A stretch of 13,758 nt of DNA from Actinoplanes liguriensis (GCA_000715855.1 KL571210.1:24107-37864), one strand, 5' to 3'. Positions 6,710 to 13,668 are shown, counted from the first letter of the stretch. Made by a program: numbers and translations. Notes: a model not told the origin generated them from the sequence alone.

Positions 6710-7357
6710 ATGGACGACACCGAGGTCTGGGCCGCCGTCGACCGGCGACGCCGCGCCATCGTGGAACTCCTGACAGGTCTGGATCCGGGTGAATGGGACA
6801 CCCCCTCGCTGTGTGAGGGGTGGACGGTCAGGGACGTTGCCGCGCACCTGACGATGCCGCTGCTGAGCCTGCCCCAGTTCGTGCTGCTCGCCCTCCGCCA
6901 TCCGGGGCGGACCAACCACCTCATCCGGGACGGTTCGATCGACCTCGCCCGGCGCTACGACCCCCGGCAACTGCTCGACAGGCTCGACCTGCTGGTGGGG
7001 CGGCACCGCCCGGTCCCGGGTCTGACCTGCCGTGAATCGCTCATCGACGCCGTCGGCCACACCTATGACATGACCATTCCGCTCGGCCGCGACATCGGTG
7101 TCCCCGCCGCCGACGTGGCCGAGGCTGCCGACCGGGTGGTGTCCTACCGCGGTCGCGGGAATGCGAAAGTCTTCCGCTCGCTGCCGCTGGCGACGTTCCG
7201 GCTCACCGCGACCGACCACCCATGGTCCACCGGCGACGGCGCGGAGGTGACAGGCAGCATGACCGACCTGTTCCTCCTGCTCACCGGCCGAGTCGCGCGG
7301 ATCGGGCACGTCGGCGGCCCCGGGGCGGACGACCTGCGCCGGGCCGTCGGTGTCTGA
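6710..7357 (+). CDS. Maleylpyruvate isomerase/DinB-like (MDMPI N-terminal domain) protein
   Basis: A 215-residue protein starting at ATG 6710, preceded by GAGG at short spacing and GGAGGG further up. The N-terminal four-helix domain has the actinobacterial mycothiol-dependent signature SLCEGWTVRDVAAHLTMP at 33-50, with candidate metal ligand His46, and the second motif LIDAVGHTYDMTIPLG at 111-126 with His117 and Asp113/Asp120. Residues about 155-215 (FRLTATDHPWSTGDGAEVTG, then SMTDLFLLLTGR) resemble the small C-terminal domain often attached to MDMPI proteins. Members use mycothiol as thiol cofactor or are uncharacterised thiol-dependent detoxification enzymes; the substrate is not evident. 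It is two bases from the SRPBCC gene, so the two are almost certainly translated together. Confidence 0.85.
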   Translation: MDDTEVWAAVDRRRRAIVELLTGLDPGEWDTPSLCEGWTVRDVAAHLTMPLLSLPQFVLLALRHPGRTNHLIRDGSIDLARRYDPRQLLDRLDLLVGRHRPVPGLTCRESLIDAVGHTYDMTIPLGRDIGVPAADVAEAADRVVSYRGRGNAKVFRSLPLATFRLTATDHPWSTGDGAEVTGSMTDLFLLLTGRVARIGHVGGPGADDLRRAVGV

Positions 7358-7359
7358 TC

Positions 7360-7800
7360 ATGCGCTTCGACATCGAGACGCTGGCTTCACCCGACCAGGT
7401 GCGCCAAGCCTTGACGGACTTCACACAGGAGCGGCTGCGCATCTGGGATCGGACTCTGGATCCGACGACGTACGAGTTACGTGAGCACGGGCCTGCCTGG
7501 GCTGTCGCGCGGGAGAACACGCCACGGTCGCCGTTCTGGGTTGTCGCCCGTTACGACTGGTCCGAGCCTTTCGTGGTCCGCTGGACCGTGGTCGAGAGCA
7601 GCTACGGGGGAGGTGGTGAGGGCTTCGTCCGGATCGTCCCCCGAGACGGTGGAGGCAGTTCGGTGCACGCGGAATGGCGCAACACCGGACCTCGGCGGCA
7701 GAAGGTCATGCTCATCCTGCTGCGCCTCGTGCCGGATCGGATGGTCGCCCGGATGTGGGCTGATGCGCTGGACCGATATGCGCAGGCCCAAGACTCCTGA
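7360..7800 (+). CDS. SRPBCC-superfamily (polyketide cyclase/START-like) protein
   Basis: A 146-residue protein starting at ATG 7360, two bases after the stop of the MDMPI-like gene. Length and pattern fit the SRPBCC helix-grip fold: start MRFDIETLASPDQVRQALTDF, central strands with YELREHGPAWAVARE, FVVRWTVVESSY and GGGEGFVRIVPRDGGGSSVHAEW, and a long C-terminal helix LVPDRMVARMWADALDRYAQ. Such proteins bind hydrophobic small molecules in a central cavity; some are cyclases or hydroxylases, many are only binders. No catalytic residues can be pinned down. Tight linkage suggests it handles the same compound as the MDMPI-like protein, under the divergent MarR. Confidence 0.82.
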   Translation: MRFDIETLASPDQVRQALTDFTQERLRIWDRTLDPTTYELREHGPAWAVARENTPRSPFWVVARYDWSEPFVVRWTVVESSYGGGGEGFVRIVPRDGGGSSVHAEWRNTGPRRQKVMLILLRLVPDRMVARMWADALDRYAQAQDS

Positions 7801-7916
7801 TGGTCACTCCGGATGTCTCGACGTTGAAGTGCCGCTCTCACTGCCATGCCGACGAGTGTGCGTCGATAGAGCGTGGATCGTTTCTCCGCCTGCCGGATTA
7901 CGAGTTTGCGAAAGTC

Positions 7917-7944
7917 TGCGGTAAAGGCTGGCACGCTTACCGCA
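7917..7944. terminator. Hairpin between convergent genes, possible bidirectional terminator
   Basis: TGCGGTAA (7917-7924) and TTACCGCA (7937-7944) form a perfect 8-bp stem, extendable by one G-C pair with a bulged A. It lies in the 161-base gap between the SRPBCC gene and the converging MBL-fold gene. There is no T-tract on either strand. The rest of the gap shows no gene. Confidence 0.45.
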
Positions 7945-7961
7945 ACGCGTCGCCGTGTCGA

Positions 7962-8600
7962 TTATCGGAGTTTGACCCGCTCGCCGGGTTGAAGGCGTCG
8001 AATATCGGTCTTCGACCGGTCTGCCTCGATGCGCAGGACGCTGTCCAGCACTTCAAGTCCCTGGTCATTGAGAAGGCCGTCGTGGATGGCGTAAGCCCGC
8101 TCAGGCGCTGTCCGGCGGATGTAGGCGATCATGTCGGGCACGGTCAGCCAGGGCGCTTGTCCCGGAACGAGCAGGGTGGGTACCTCGATGTCCGTCAGTG
8201 CATCACCAGGATGGAAGACTTCGTCGTCGATGAGGAACCCGACGTTGTCCACCGGGGGAACGTCCGGGTGACTGAAGTGGTGCTTCTCGCCGACGGCCCT
8301 CACTCGGAATCCGGCTACGTCCGCCGATTCGTCGGCGTGAACGACGTGCACCGGAGTCTGAAGATCAGCCAGGTGGCGTGCAACACCGGGGCAGGTGTAG
8401 ATGGATAATCCGGGGTGGCGCGCTGCCGCCTGTCGTAACCGTTCGGGATCGAAGTGATCAAAGTGCTCGTGGGTGATCAGGACGGCGTCGACATCCGTTA
8501 GCGCGTCTACTTCGAGTGTCAGCAGGCCAGGATCAATAACGAGGGCGTTTCGGCCCTTCTCCAGCCTTACGCAGGAGTGGCCGTACTTGACTAGATACAT
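7962..8600 (-). CDS. UlaG-like metallo-beta-lactamase-fold hydrolase
   Basis: A 212-residue protein starting at ATG 8600 (MYLVKYGHSCVRLEKGRNAL). The metal site is complete: HEHFDH at 44-49 as the HxHxDH motif, FHPGDAL with His130 and Asp133, and late His173 in YAIHDGL. The early GHSC and VIDPG motifs and the length are typical of the UlaG/UPF0173 branch of the MBL superfamily, whose members hydrolyse lactones or phosphoesters with Zn or Mn. Substrate and partner genes are unknown. The frame is open upstream to 8672, but start 8600 matches the family N-terminus. No Shine-Dalgarno is seen, and TACAAG lies 7-12 bases before the ATG, so a leaderless message is possible. It faces the SRPBCC gene at its 3' end. 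Confidence 0.88.
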   Translation of the reverse strand: MYLVKYGHSCVRLEKGRNALVIDPGLLTLEVDALTDVDAVLITHEHFDHFDPERLRQAAARHPGLSIYTCPGVARHLADLQTPVHVVHADESADVAGFRVRAVGEKHHFSHPDVPPVDNVGFLIDDEVFHPGDALTDIEVPTLLVPGQAPWLTVPDMIAYIRRTAPERAYAIHDGLLNDQGLEVLDSVLRIEADRSKTDIRRLQPGERVKLR

Positions 8601-8806
8601 CCGTATCTTGTAGCACCTGAATGGGGTCGGGACGGTCCCTCGATGTTGGTTTCTGCTACCGGCAAAATGCACGGATCAATCGGTGCTGATCGCTACAGTG
8701 CCACAGAAGGTTTGGTAGGCCCGGCGTTCTGTTGCCCTCGTCCAAGGCTGACTACTTACGTGCCGCTGAGTTTGCGGGCGGTGGTGCCGTGGGCATTGCA
8801 CGGCGC

Positions 8807-9286
8807 ATGGATGGCGATCACTTTGCGACGTCGTACACCTTCGGCAGTGCGCTCGGACGTGCGGCGGCGGTTCTTGCCGCGTTCGTCGTGCCGGTGGTGT
8901 TCGGGGTGGCGGGAGCGGCCGGGTTGTTCGGCACGGATCAGGTGTGGCAGCGGATAGCGTTCGTGCCATTCGGTCTGATCGTCGGCGCTGTGTACGGCTA
9001 CCTGGCGCTATTCCGGATCGCGTACCGGCTGCGGGTGGGGGACTCGCGGCTGCACTGGCGTGCCGTTCTGCGTAGCGGCAGCGCGCCGCTGGCGGAGGTC
9101 AGCGAGGTGGTGCCGCATCCGAAGAACTACACGACCGTCGTGCTGGCCGACGGCCGGCGGGTTCGCGTGGCCGGTGTCCATGACGTGTGGCCGTTCCTCA
9201 ACGCCTTGCGCCGGGCTGCCCCACATGTGCAGATCAAGCAGCCGTTCGGCCTGGTGACACCACGGTGGTTCGGGGCCGAGGGCTGA
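8807..9286 (+). CDS. Small two-helix membrane protein with PH-like C-terminal domain
   Basis: A 159-residue protein if started at ATG 8807. There are two hydrophobic segments, residues about 15-41 (ALGRAAAVLAAFVVPVVFGV and onward) and 50-70 (IAFVPFGLIVGAVYGYLALF). A soluble C-terminal part follows, with VGDSRLHWRAVLRSG, EVSEVVPHPKNYTTVVLADG and VHDVWPFLNALRRAAP. This resembles the bacterial PH-like domains found after paired helices in many actinobacterial membrane proteins of unknown function. The C-terminus is probably cytoplasmic. Start is uncertain: the frame is open to TTG 8732, an in-frame GTG lies at 8789, and no start has a convincing ribosome binding site. It appears to be a single-gene unit with no functional link to its neighbours. 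Confidence 0.7.
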   Translation: MDGDHFATSYTFGSALGRAAAVLAAFVVPVVFGVAGAAGLFGTDQVWQRIAFVPFGLIVGAVYGYLALFRIAYRLRVGDSRLHWRAVLRSGSAPLAEVSEVVPHPKNYTTVVLADGRRVRVAGVHDVWPFLNALRRAAPHVQIKQPFGLVTPRWFGAEG

Positions 9287-9365
9287 CCGGTCACACCGAT
9301 CGCGCGGCATCCGCCCATACCGCGGCCAGCGTGTACACCGGTGCGCACCGCGCGGCCGCCGGCGG

Positions 9366-10031
9366 TCAGCGGCGGGGTAGCACGCCGAGAAGGGTTGCGG
9401 TCAGGGCCAGCTTCAAGTAGTCCTCCAGCTTCAAGTGGAAGCGGGCCAGGTCGGGTTCGGCCTGGTAGGCCGCCTGCAGGCTGGGCGGAGGTGTGCTGTA
9501 CGCCGACAGCGCACCGGCCATGACCATGGTCTGCAGGCTGAACAGTGTCGCGTTCTCGCCCAGCTCCGGCAGGTACTTCTGGATCAGGTCGGTCATGGTT
9601 GTCAGGCGCTCCAGGGAAGCGCGCTTGTAGCGCGTGACCACCTCGACGGAGACGTTGTGTTCCAGGACGCTGCCCTGTGCGCCGAACAGCTCGCACAGCA
9701 CGCTGCGGCGGGAGAGCGAGCGGCTGAGGATCTCGGCGACCGCTGCCGCACGCTCGGCCATGGGCAGATCTTCGTCGACGCCGGCGGCCAGCTCGCCGGC
9801 CAGTTCGGTCAGCCATTCCTGCAGGAAGTGGTCCAGCAGTTCCAGCAGGACTGCCTCGCGGGACTCGAAGTAGCGCAGCACGTTCGGCTTCGCCAGGCCG
9901 ACCCGGCGGCTGAGCTCGTTCAGGGTCACCGCGGCCACGGGCATCTCGTCGAGCATCGCCGACGCCATGTCGAGGATCGCCCGCCGGCGGATCTCCCGCT
10001 GCTCTTCGGTTCGCGCCCGCTGGAATGTCAC
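9366..10031 (-). CDS. TetR/AcrR-family transcriptional regulator
   Basis: A 221-residue protein started at GTG 10031 (MTFQRARTEEQREIRRR), which has AGG nine bases upstream. A GTG at 10037 would add two residues but sits too close to that site. The DNA-binding domain is clear: AILDMASAMLDEMPVAAVTL, then NELSRRVGLAKPNVLRYFESREAVLLELL at about 38-66. The rest is an all-helical ligand domain ending LALTATLLGVLPRR. The gene is transcribed away from an SDR gene, with a large symmetric site overlapping a canonical promoter between them. It is therefore very likely the repressor of that SDR and of itself. Confidence 0.9.
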   Translation of the reverse strand: MTFQRARTEEQREIRRRAILDMASAMLDEMPVAAVTLNELSRRVGLAKPNVLRYFESREAVLLELLDHFLQEWLTELAGELAAGVDEDLPMAERAAAVAEILSRSLSRRSVLCELFGAQGSVLEHNVSVEVVTRYKRASLERLTTMTDLIQKYLPELGENATLFSLQTMVMAGALSAYSTPPPSLQAAYQAEPDLARFHLKLEDYLKLALTATLLGVLPRR

Positions 10032-10048
10032 GATCACCAGCCTAACTT

Positions 10049-10087
10049 AAGTACCCCCGGTACGTTGACAACATACCGGGAGTACTT
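10049..10087. promoter_or_regulatory. TetR operator candidate overlapping the SDR promoter
   Basis: AAGTACCCCCGGTA (10049-10062) and TACCGGGAGTACTT (10074-10087) are 14-bp inverted arms with a single mismatch, around an 11-base core. The site covers the -35 box and spacer of the plus-strand promoter, so a bound repressor would block RNA polymerase. Confidence 0.8.
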
Positions 10088-10093
10088 TACCGT
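10065..10093 (+). promoter_or_regulatory. Sigma-70-type promoter of the SDR gene
   Basis: A consensus -35 box TTGACA (10065-10070) is followed by exactly 17 bases and a -10 box TACCGT (10088-10093, fitting TAnnnT). It precedes the ATG at 10141 by 47 bases. On the opposite strand TTGTCA with AAGTTA gives a weaker face-to-face promoter for the TetR gene. Confidence 0.75.
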
Positions 10094-10106
10094 CATCGGA
10101 GCAAGA

Positions 10107-10121
10107 TACCTTCGGTACGTT
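10107..10121. promoter_or_regulatory. Second half-operator in the SDR leader
   Basis: TACCTTCGGTACGTT matches TACCCCCGGTACGTT (10052-10066) at 13 of 15 positions, in direct orientation 55 bases downstream. It lies between the promoter and the ribosome binding site of the SDR gene. It could be an auxiliary TetR binding site acting as a roadblock. Confidence 0.5.
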
Positions 10122-10140
10122 AGTTGATGAGGAGCCTGGC

Positions 10141-11085
10141 ATGACCGAGAAGTGGACGACGGCGAACATTCCGGACCAGCGTGGACGGGTGGCCGTGGTG
10201 ACCGGGGCCAACACCGGCCTGGGATACGAGACCGCCAAAGCGCTCGCCGAGCGCGGGGCCTCGGTGGTGCTCGCCGTGCGTAACGTCGAGAAGGGCGAGC
10301 AGGCCGCGGCCCGCATGACCGGCGACGTGAGCGTGCAGGCGCTGGACCTGACCTCGCTCGACTCCGTCCGGGCCGCCGCGGCGGCGCTACGATCGCGGCT
10401 CGACCGGATCGACCTGCTGATCAACAACGCGGGCGTGATGTACACCCCGAAGCAGACCACCCGGGACGGCTTCGAGATGCAGTTCGGCACCAACCACCTC
10501 GGCCACTTCGCGCTCACCGGGCTGCTGTTGGACCTGATGCTGCCGGTGCCCGGCTCGCGCGTGGTGACCGTCAGCAGCACCGGCCACCGCATCCGGGCCG
10601 CGATCCACTTCGACGATCTGCAGTGGGAGCAGTCGTACAGCCGGATCGGCGCCTACGGTCAGTCCAAGCTGGCCAACCTGATGTTCACCTACGAGTTGCA
10701 GCGCCGGCTCGCCGCGCACGGCACCACCGTCGCGGTGGCCGCCCACCCTGGCATCTCCAGCACCGAGCTCGCCCGTAACACCCCCGCGGCCCTGCGACTG
10801 CCCATCACCTGGCTCGCGCCGCTGCTCACCCAGGCCCCGGCGATGGGCGCGCTGCCGACCCTGCGCGCCGCCACCGACCCCACCGCGATCGGCGGCCAGT
10901 ACTACGGACCCGGCGGACGTTTCGAGGTCAAGGGCCACCCCCGGCTGGTCACCTCCAGCCCGGAGTCGCACGAGGTGGCCGTCCAGCAGCGGCTGTGGTC
11001 CGTCTCCGAAGACCTCACCGGGGTGAACTTCCCCATCGAATCGTCGGGTCGCACGTCAGGGTCGGCGAACTTCGAGAAGAACTGA
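10141..11085 (+). CDS. Short-chain dehydrogenase/reductase, retinol-dehydrogenase-like
   Basis: A 314-residue classical SDR with GAGGAG before the ATG at 10141. Motifs in order: cofactor loop TGANTGLG at 21-28, acidic D69 in ALDLTS, NNAG at 95-98, catalytic Ser at 145-146 in VTVSSTG, and YGQSK with Tyr172 and Lys176. HPGISSTEL at 202-210 follows. Arg47 in AVRN suggests NADP(H) preference. The length and GHFALTGLLLDLM region resemble actinobacterial oxidoreductases grouped with retinol/WW-domain dehydrogenases. It probably reduces or oxidises a hydrophobic carbonyl or alcohol; the substrate is unknown. Expression is probably induced when the divergent TetR protein releases the operator at 10049-10087. 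Confidence 0.92.
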   Translation: MTEKWTTANIPDQRGRVAVVTGANTGLGYETAKALAERGASVVLAVRNVEKGEQAAARMTGDVSVQALDLTSLDSVRAAAAALRSRLDRIDLLINNAGVMYTPKQTTRDGFEMQFGTNHLGHFALTGLLLDLMLPVPGSRVVTVSSTGHRIRAAIHFDDLQWEQSYSRIGAYGQSKLANLMFTYELQRRLAAHGTTVAVAAHPGISSTELARNTPAALRLPITWLAPLLTQAPAMGALPTLRAATDPTAIGGQYYGPGGRFEVKGHPRLVTSSPESHEVAVQQRLWSVSEDLTGVNFPIESSGRTSGSANFEKN

Positions 11086-11099
11086 TTTCCCGTACGGCC

Positions 11100-11210
11100 A
11101 TGGAGCTGCTCCGCCACGAAGAGGGCCGCTCCGTGCTCACCTGCGCGGCCGACGTCGACGTGCCCGGTCTGCGCGCCGCGATCGCCGAAGGAACATCGGA
11201 CGGTCGTTGA
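11100..11210 (+). other. Possible short ORF or gene remnant after the SDR gene
   Basis: An ATG 15 bases after the SDR stop opens a 36-codon frame (MELLRHEEGRSVLTCAADVD and on to a TGA). Nearly all third positions are G or C until the last few codons, unlike random intergenic sequence. There is no ribosome binding site and no family is recognised. It could be a real small protein, the tail of a deleted gene, or chance. Confidence 0.3.
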
Positions 11211-11228
11211 CGCGTACGCCGGGAAATT

Positions 11229-11250
11229 GCTCTTCAGCGCTCGAAGGAGC
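11229..11250. terminator. Weak hairpin downstream of the SDR unit
   Basis: GCTCTTC (11229-11235) and GAAGGAGC (11243-11250) pair with one bulged base around a seven-base loop. It lies in the gap between the SDR gene (or the short ORF) and the converging MarR gene. No T-run follows; the terminator role is a guess from position. Confidence 0.3.
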
Positions 11251-11306
11251 GGCCTCGCACGCTGTGGATCCGCGGTGATTTCCGGCAGAACAAGGGTGGC
11301 TGCCAG

Positions 11307-11828
11307 TCAGTCGGTGAGGGCTGAGTCGAGAACGTCCCGCATGCCGGCGAGCATATGTTCCTGGACAACGATCAGCACGTCGGCCGCCGCGCCCAGTTCG
11401 CTGGGAGGCACATCGGCGAAGACTTCGGCCAGGAGTTCGCGCCGGGCGGCCCGCACGGTTGCCAGGGCGCTCCGGCCCGCCGGCGTGATGGAGATCAGCG
11501 TTGCCCTCTTGTCGCGCGTGTCCTGGACGGCCTTGACCAGCTGCAGGCGGCGAAGCTGGCGCAACTGCAACGACACCGTCGACACGTCGATATGCAGGCA
11601 GTCGGCCACGTCCGAGATTCGCATCGGCTCTGCCAGGTCGAAGTGCTCCAGCAGCCGCCATTCGCTGGGCGGCAGGTCATGGCCACTACGGGCCGCGAGC
11701 TCGGTACGGATGTGCTTGCTCTCGTTCCAGCGGACCAGCGCCGAGAGGCCGACCTCCAGCCGGGCCAGAGGATTCGGCTCGGCTGGTCTGCTCGCCTCGG
11801 CCGGGCGCGGCGTCACGGCTGGGTTCAT
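11307..11828 (-). CDS. MarR-family transcriptional regulator
   Basis: A 173-residue protein starting at ATG 11828. A proline/alanine-rich N-terminal extension (1-22) precedes a MarR fold: helix ARLEVGLSALVRWNESKHIR, LPPSEWRLLEHFDLAEPMRI, recognition helix region SDVADCLHIDVSTVSLQLRQL at 72-92, and wing DTRDKRATLISITPAGRS at 103-120. The C-terminal dimerisation helices end in MLAGMRDVLDSALTD. A lone Cys77 next to the recognition helix could be redox-sensitive, but that is speculation. It lies downstream of the degenerate SDR gene on the same strand. A strong hairpin separates them, so it is probably transcribed from its own promoter at about 11830-11900. Confidence 0.86.
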   Translation of the reverse strand: MNPAVTPRPAEASRPAEPNPLARLEVGLSALVRWNESKHIRTELAARSGHDLPPSEWRLLEHFDLAEPMRISDVADCLHIDVSTVSLQLRQLRRLQLVKAVQDTRDKRATLISITPAGRSALATVRAARRELLAEVFADVPPSELGAAADVLIVVQEHMLAGMRDVLDSALTD

Positions 11829-11921
11829 CTCGTCAGGTTACCGAGGTTGAAAGTATGAAGACCGCCGGGCGCCGCGGCAGGAGCCGGCGCCGCAGGCGAG
11901 CTGACCGTTGTCCGCGCGCCT

Positions 11922-11945
11922 CCCCGCTCACATCGGTGAGCGGGG
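11922..11945 (-). terminator. Strong hairpin terminator after the degenerate SDR gene
   Basis: CCCCGCTCAC (11922-11931) and GTGAGCGGGG (11936-11945) form a perfect 10-bp GC-rich stem with the four-base loop ATCG. It lies 31 bases beyond the minus-strand SDR stop at 11976. There is no T-tract, as is common for actinobacterial terminators. Confidence 0.75.
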
Positions 11946-11975
11946 GAGACGCCGCCGGCGTGTCGGGTCGTGCCA

Positions 11976-12806
11976 TCAGCGCACCGGCAGTCCAGCCAGG
12001 AGTTTTTCGGTGATCTCGTGCAAGGCCGCGGCGGCCTCCGGGTCGAAGACCGGCGTGTCGACGGGCAGAGCCTGTCCTTCGAGCACCGCGCTCAGCCCGG
12101 TGGCGGTGGAGTCCAGGAACGGAAGGATCTGAGCCACCGCCAGAGCCACCGGCTTGCCCGACGTGCGCAACCCGTCGACATGGGCGGCGGTGGCGAAGTC
12201 GTATTCGCCGGCGAAGCTGGTGGAGACCACTCCCGGATGGTTGAGGATGTAGTGGATCGGGGGCCGCGGATAGAGCGCGGTGAAGTGAACCCCGAGCAGG
12301 TCGCAGAGCGCGGCGCTATGGCCCAGCGCCCCGGTGCCGGGATAGCGCTGACGCAACTGCAGGTCATTCCAGCGAGGTGTCCCGGTGAGCCCGGCCCCGC
12401 CGAAATTCAGTACCACCGGGTGGTCGGCGCGCTGCAGTAGTCGGACCAATCCGTGACTGAGCAGATAGCGGCTGAGGTAATACAGTGCGAAGTTGCTCTC
12501 CAGCCCGTCCGCCGTCTCGACCCGGGTCGAACGGTGGAATCGCGCCCCCAGGATCAGGACGTCGACCGCCGCGAAGCGCTCGGTGATCCATTCGATCACG
12601 CGCCGGTTCTCGGCGACCAGGCTCAGGTCAGCCGGCAGGAAATGGGCGCGAGCGCCGGCATCGGCCGCTGCCGCACTGGACAGAAAGGCGTTCCCCTTCT
12701 GCGCATTGGTGCCGATGATGACTACGTCGTGCCCGCGCTCCAAGTACGTCGATGCCAGCGCCCTTCCGATGCCGTCGGTTCCCCCGGTGATCACTGTTAC
12801 GGGCAT
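11976..12806 (-). CDS. SDR-fold protein lacking the catalytic Ser-Tyr-Lys residues
   Basis: A 276-residue protein (start ATG 12806) with a good Rossmann start: MPVTVITGGTDGIGRALAST, cofactor motif TGGTDGIG at 7-14, and PADLSL at 58-63. The usual NNAG is VLILGARF at 83-90. The catalytic Ser position reads LNFGGAG, and the YxxxK motif aligns with GALGHSAALCDLL at 159-171, giving Leu161 for Tyr and Ala165 for Lys. NHPGVVSTSF at 189-198 follows as in real SDRs. It therefore probably binds NAD(P) but cannot do normal SDR hydride chemistry; a sensor, a binding partner or different chemistry is possible. Similar Tyr-less SDRs occur in actinomycetes as a recognisable subgroup (from memory). A TTG at 12836 is an alternative start. 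Confidence 0.83.
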   Translation of the reverse strand: MPVTVITGGTDGIGRALASTYLERGHDVVIIGTNAQKGNAFLSSAAAADAGARAHFLPADLSLVAENRRVIEWITERFAAVDVLILGARFHRSTRVETADGLESNFALYYLSRYLLSHGLVRLLQRADHPVVLNFGGAGLTGTPRWNDLQLRQRYPGTGALGHSAALCDLLGVHFTALYPRPPIHYILNHPGVVSTSFAGEYDFATAAHVDGLRTSGKPVALAVAQILPFLDSTATGLSAVLEGQALPVDTPVFDPEAAAALHEITEKLLAGLPVR

Positions 12807-12808
12807 GG

Positions 12809-12824
12809 ACCATCCCAAGATGGT
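12809..12824. promoter_or_regulatory. Small inverted repeat directly before the SDR start
   Basis: ACCATC (12809-12814) and GATGGT (12819-12824) are perfect 6-bp inverted arms around CCAA, two bases upstream of the minus-strand ATG at 12806. In mRNA it would form a hairpin next to the start codon and could limit translation, or it could be an operator half-site. If TTG 12836 is the true start it is inside the coding region. Confidence 0.35.
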
Positions 12825-13012
12825 TTTATCCTTCAAAGCATCTCATGAGCGCCCTTCGCCCGGTAACCCGCAACGGCGTGGCAGTCCTACCGGGCGGCGA
12901 TCGGCGATCCAACCGGCAGGGCGGCCCAAGCTGTGGTGCCCGGTCGCGCCGAGGCCGGCCCGTACGTTGGCCAGCGGTTCGGCCGGTCTGGACAGGCCCG
13001 AGGCCGGAAGAG

Positions 13013-13573
13013 CTAGCGTCGCGGTGGGGGGCGCAAGCCGTTCAGCACGACGCTGCGTAGCCGGGGTGCCCGGATCTCCTGCTCCTGCGGGGTGACCCGG
13101 GACAGGTAGCCGATCAGCAGCACCACGTCGCGCGCGTCGATGTCGTCGCGCACCGTCCCCGCCGTGCGGCCCGCGGCCAGCAGCAGGCCGACCGCCTCGT
13201 TGATCCGGCGGTGGCTGTGCTCGCTCACGTCGGTGCGCATCGCGGCCTCGACCGAGGCGAACACGCCGCGTTTCACCCAGGCGTACTCCTCCACCCGTTC
13301 CAGCCATTTCTCCAGCGCCTCGTCGGCCGGCAGGTCATGCACCAGCGCCTCGGCGGCGTCGCACATCTGGTCGACGTCGTGCCGGTAGACCTCCAGCAGC
13401 AGGGCGTCGCGAGTGGGGAAGTGGCGGTACAGCGTTCCCTGGCCGACCCCGGCCGCTTTGGCGATCTCGTTGAGCCGGATCTCCTCGACGGTGGCGGCGC
13501 GGCTCACGACCTCCTTCGCGATCTGCAGGATCCGGGCCCGGTTCTCTGCCGCGTCGGCGCGCAGCGGTGTCAT
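13013..13573 (-). CDS. TetR/AcrR-family transcriptional regulator
   Basis: A 186-residue protein starting at ATG 13573, with GGGAGAGG directly upstream. The N-terminal domain is classical: ENRARILQIAKEVVSRAATV, then LNEIAKAAGVGQGTLYRHFPTRDALLLEVY as helix-turn-helix at about 34-63. The ligand domain carries VEEYAWVKRGVFASVEAAMR and ends LRSVVLNGLRPPPRR. The wording around GVGQGTLYRHFPTR and the C-terminal layout match the group of actinobacterial TetR proteins often found beside SDRs. It is divergent from an SDR gene with two strong palindromes in the gap, so autoregulation and repression of that SDR are very likely. The frame extends to 13621, but that part would cover the first operator. 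Confidence 0.9.
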   Translation of the reverse strand: MTPLRADAAENRARILQIAKEVVSRAATVEEIRLNEIAKAAGVGQGTLYRHFPTRDALLLEVYRHDVDQMCDAAEALVHDLPADEALEKWLERVEEYAWVKRGVFASVEAAMRTDVSEHSHRRINEAVGLLLAAGRTAGTVRDDIDARDVVLLIGYLSRVTPQEQEIRAPRLRSVVLNGLRPPPRR

Positions 13574-13594
13574 CGCCTCTCCCTCACTGGCACA

Positions 13595-13612
13595 AGCGGA
13601 CACGTGTCCGCT
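13595..13612. promoter_or_regulatory. TetR operator 1, perfect 18-bp palindrome
   Basis: AGCGGACACGTGTCCGCT is an exact 18-bp palindrome between the TetR start (13573) and the SDR start (13669). The GCGGACA/TGTCCGC arms are typical of TetR-family operators. Confidence 0.85.
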
Positions 13613-13625
13613 ACGCTGCAAAAGG

Positions 13626-13645
13626 AAGCGGACAGCTGTCCACTT
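13626..13645. promoter_or_regulatory. TetR operator 2, 20-bp near-perfect palindrome
   Basis: AAGCGGACAGCTGTCCACTT differs from a perfect palindrome at one base pair and shares the GCGGACA arm with operator 1. The centres of the two sites are 32 bp apart, about three helical turns, so two dimers would sit on the same face of the DNA. Confidence 0.82.
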
Positions 13646-13668
13646 ACCTGTCCTGAGGAGAGTACGCG

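Noticed and set aside
7800..8408. Plus-strand frame of 202 codons after the SRPBCC gene
   Set aside because: Most of it is antisense to the MBL-fold hydrolase with full HxHxDH motifs; no domain of its own.
12845..13060. Short plus-strand frame between the degenerate SDR and the last TetR
   Set aside because: Arg/Pro-rich, no start signal, and it runs antisense into the TetR 3' end. The roughly 200-base gap shows no supported gene.
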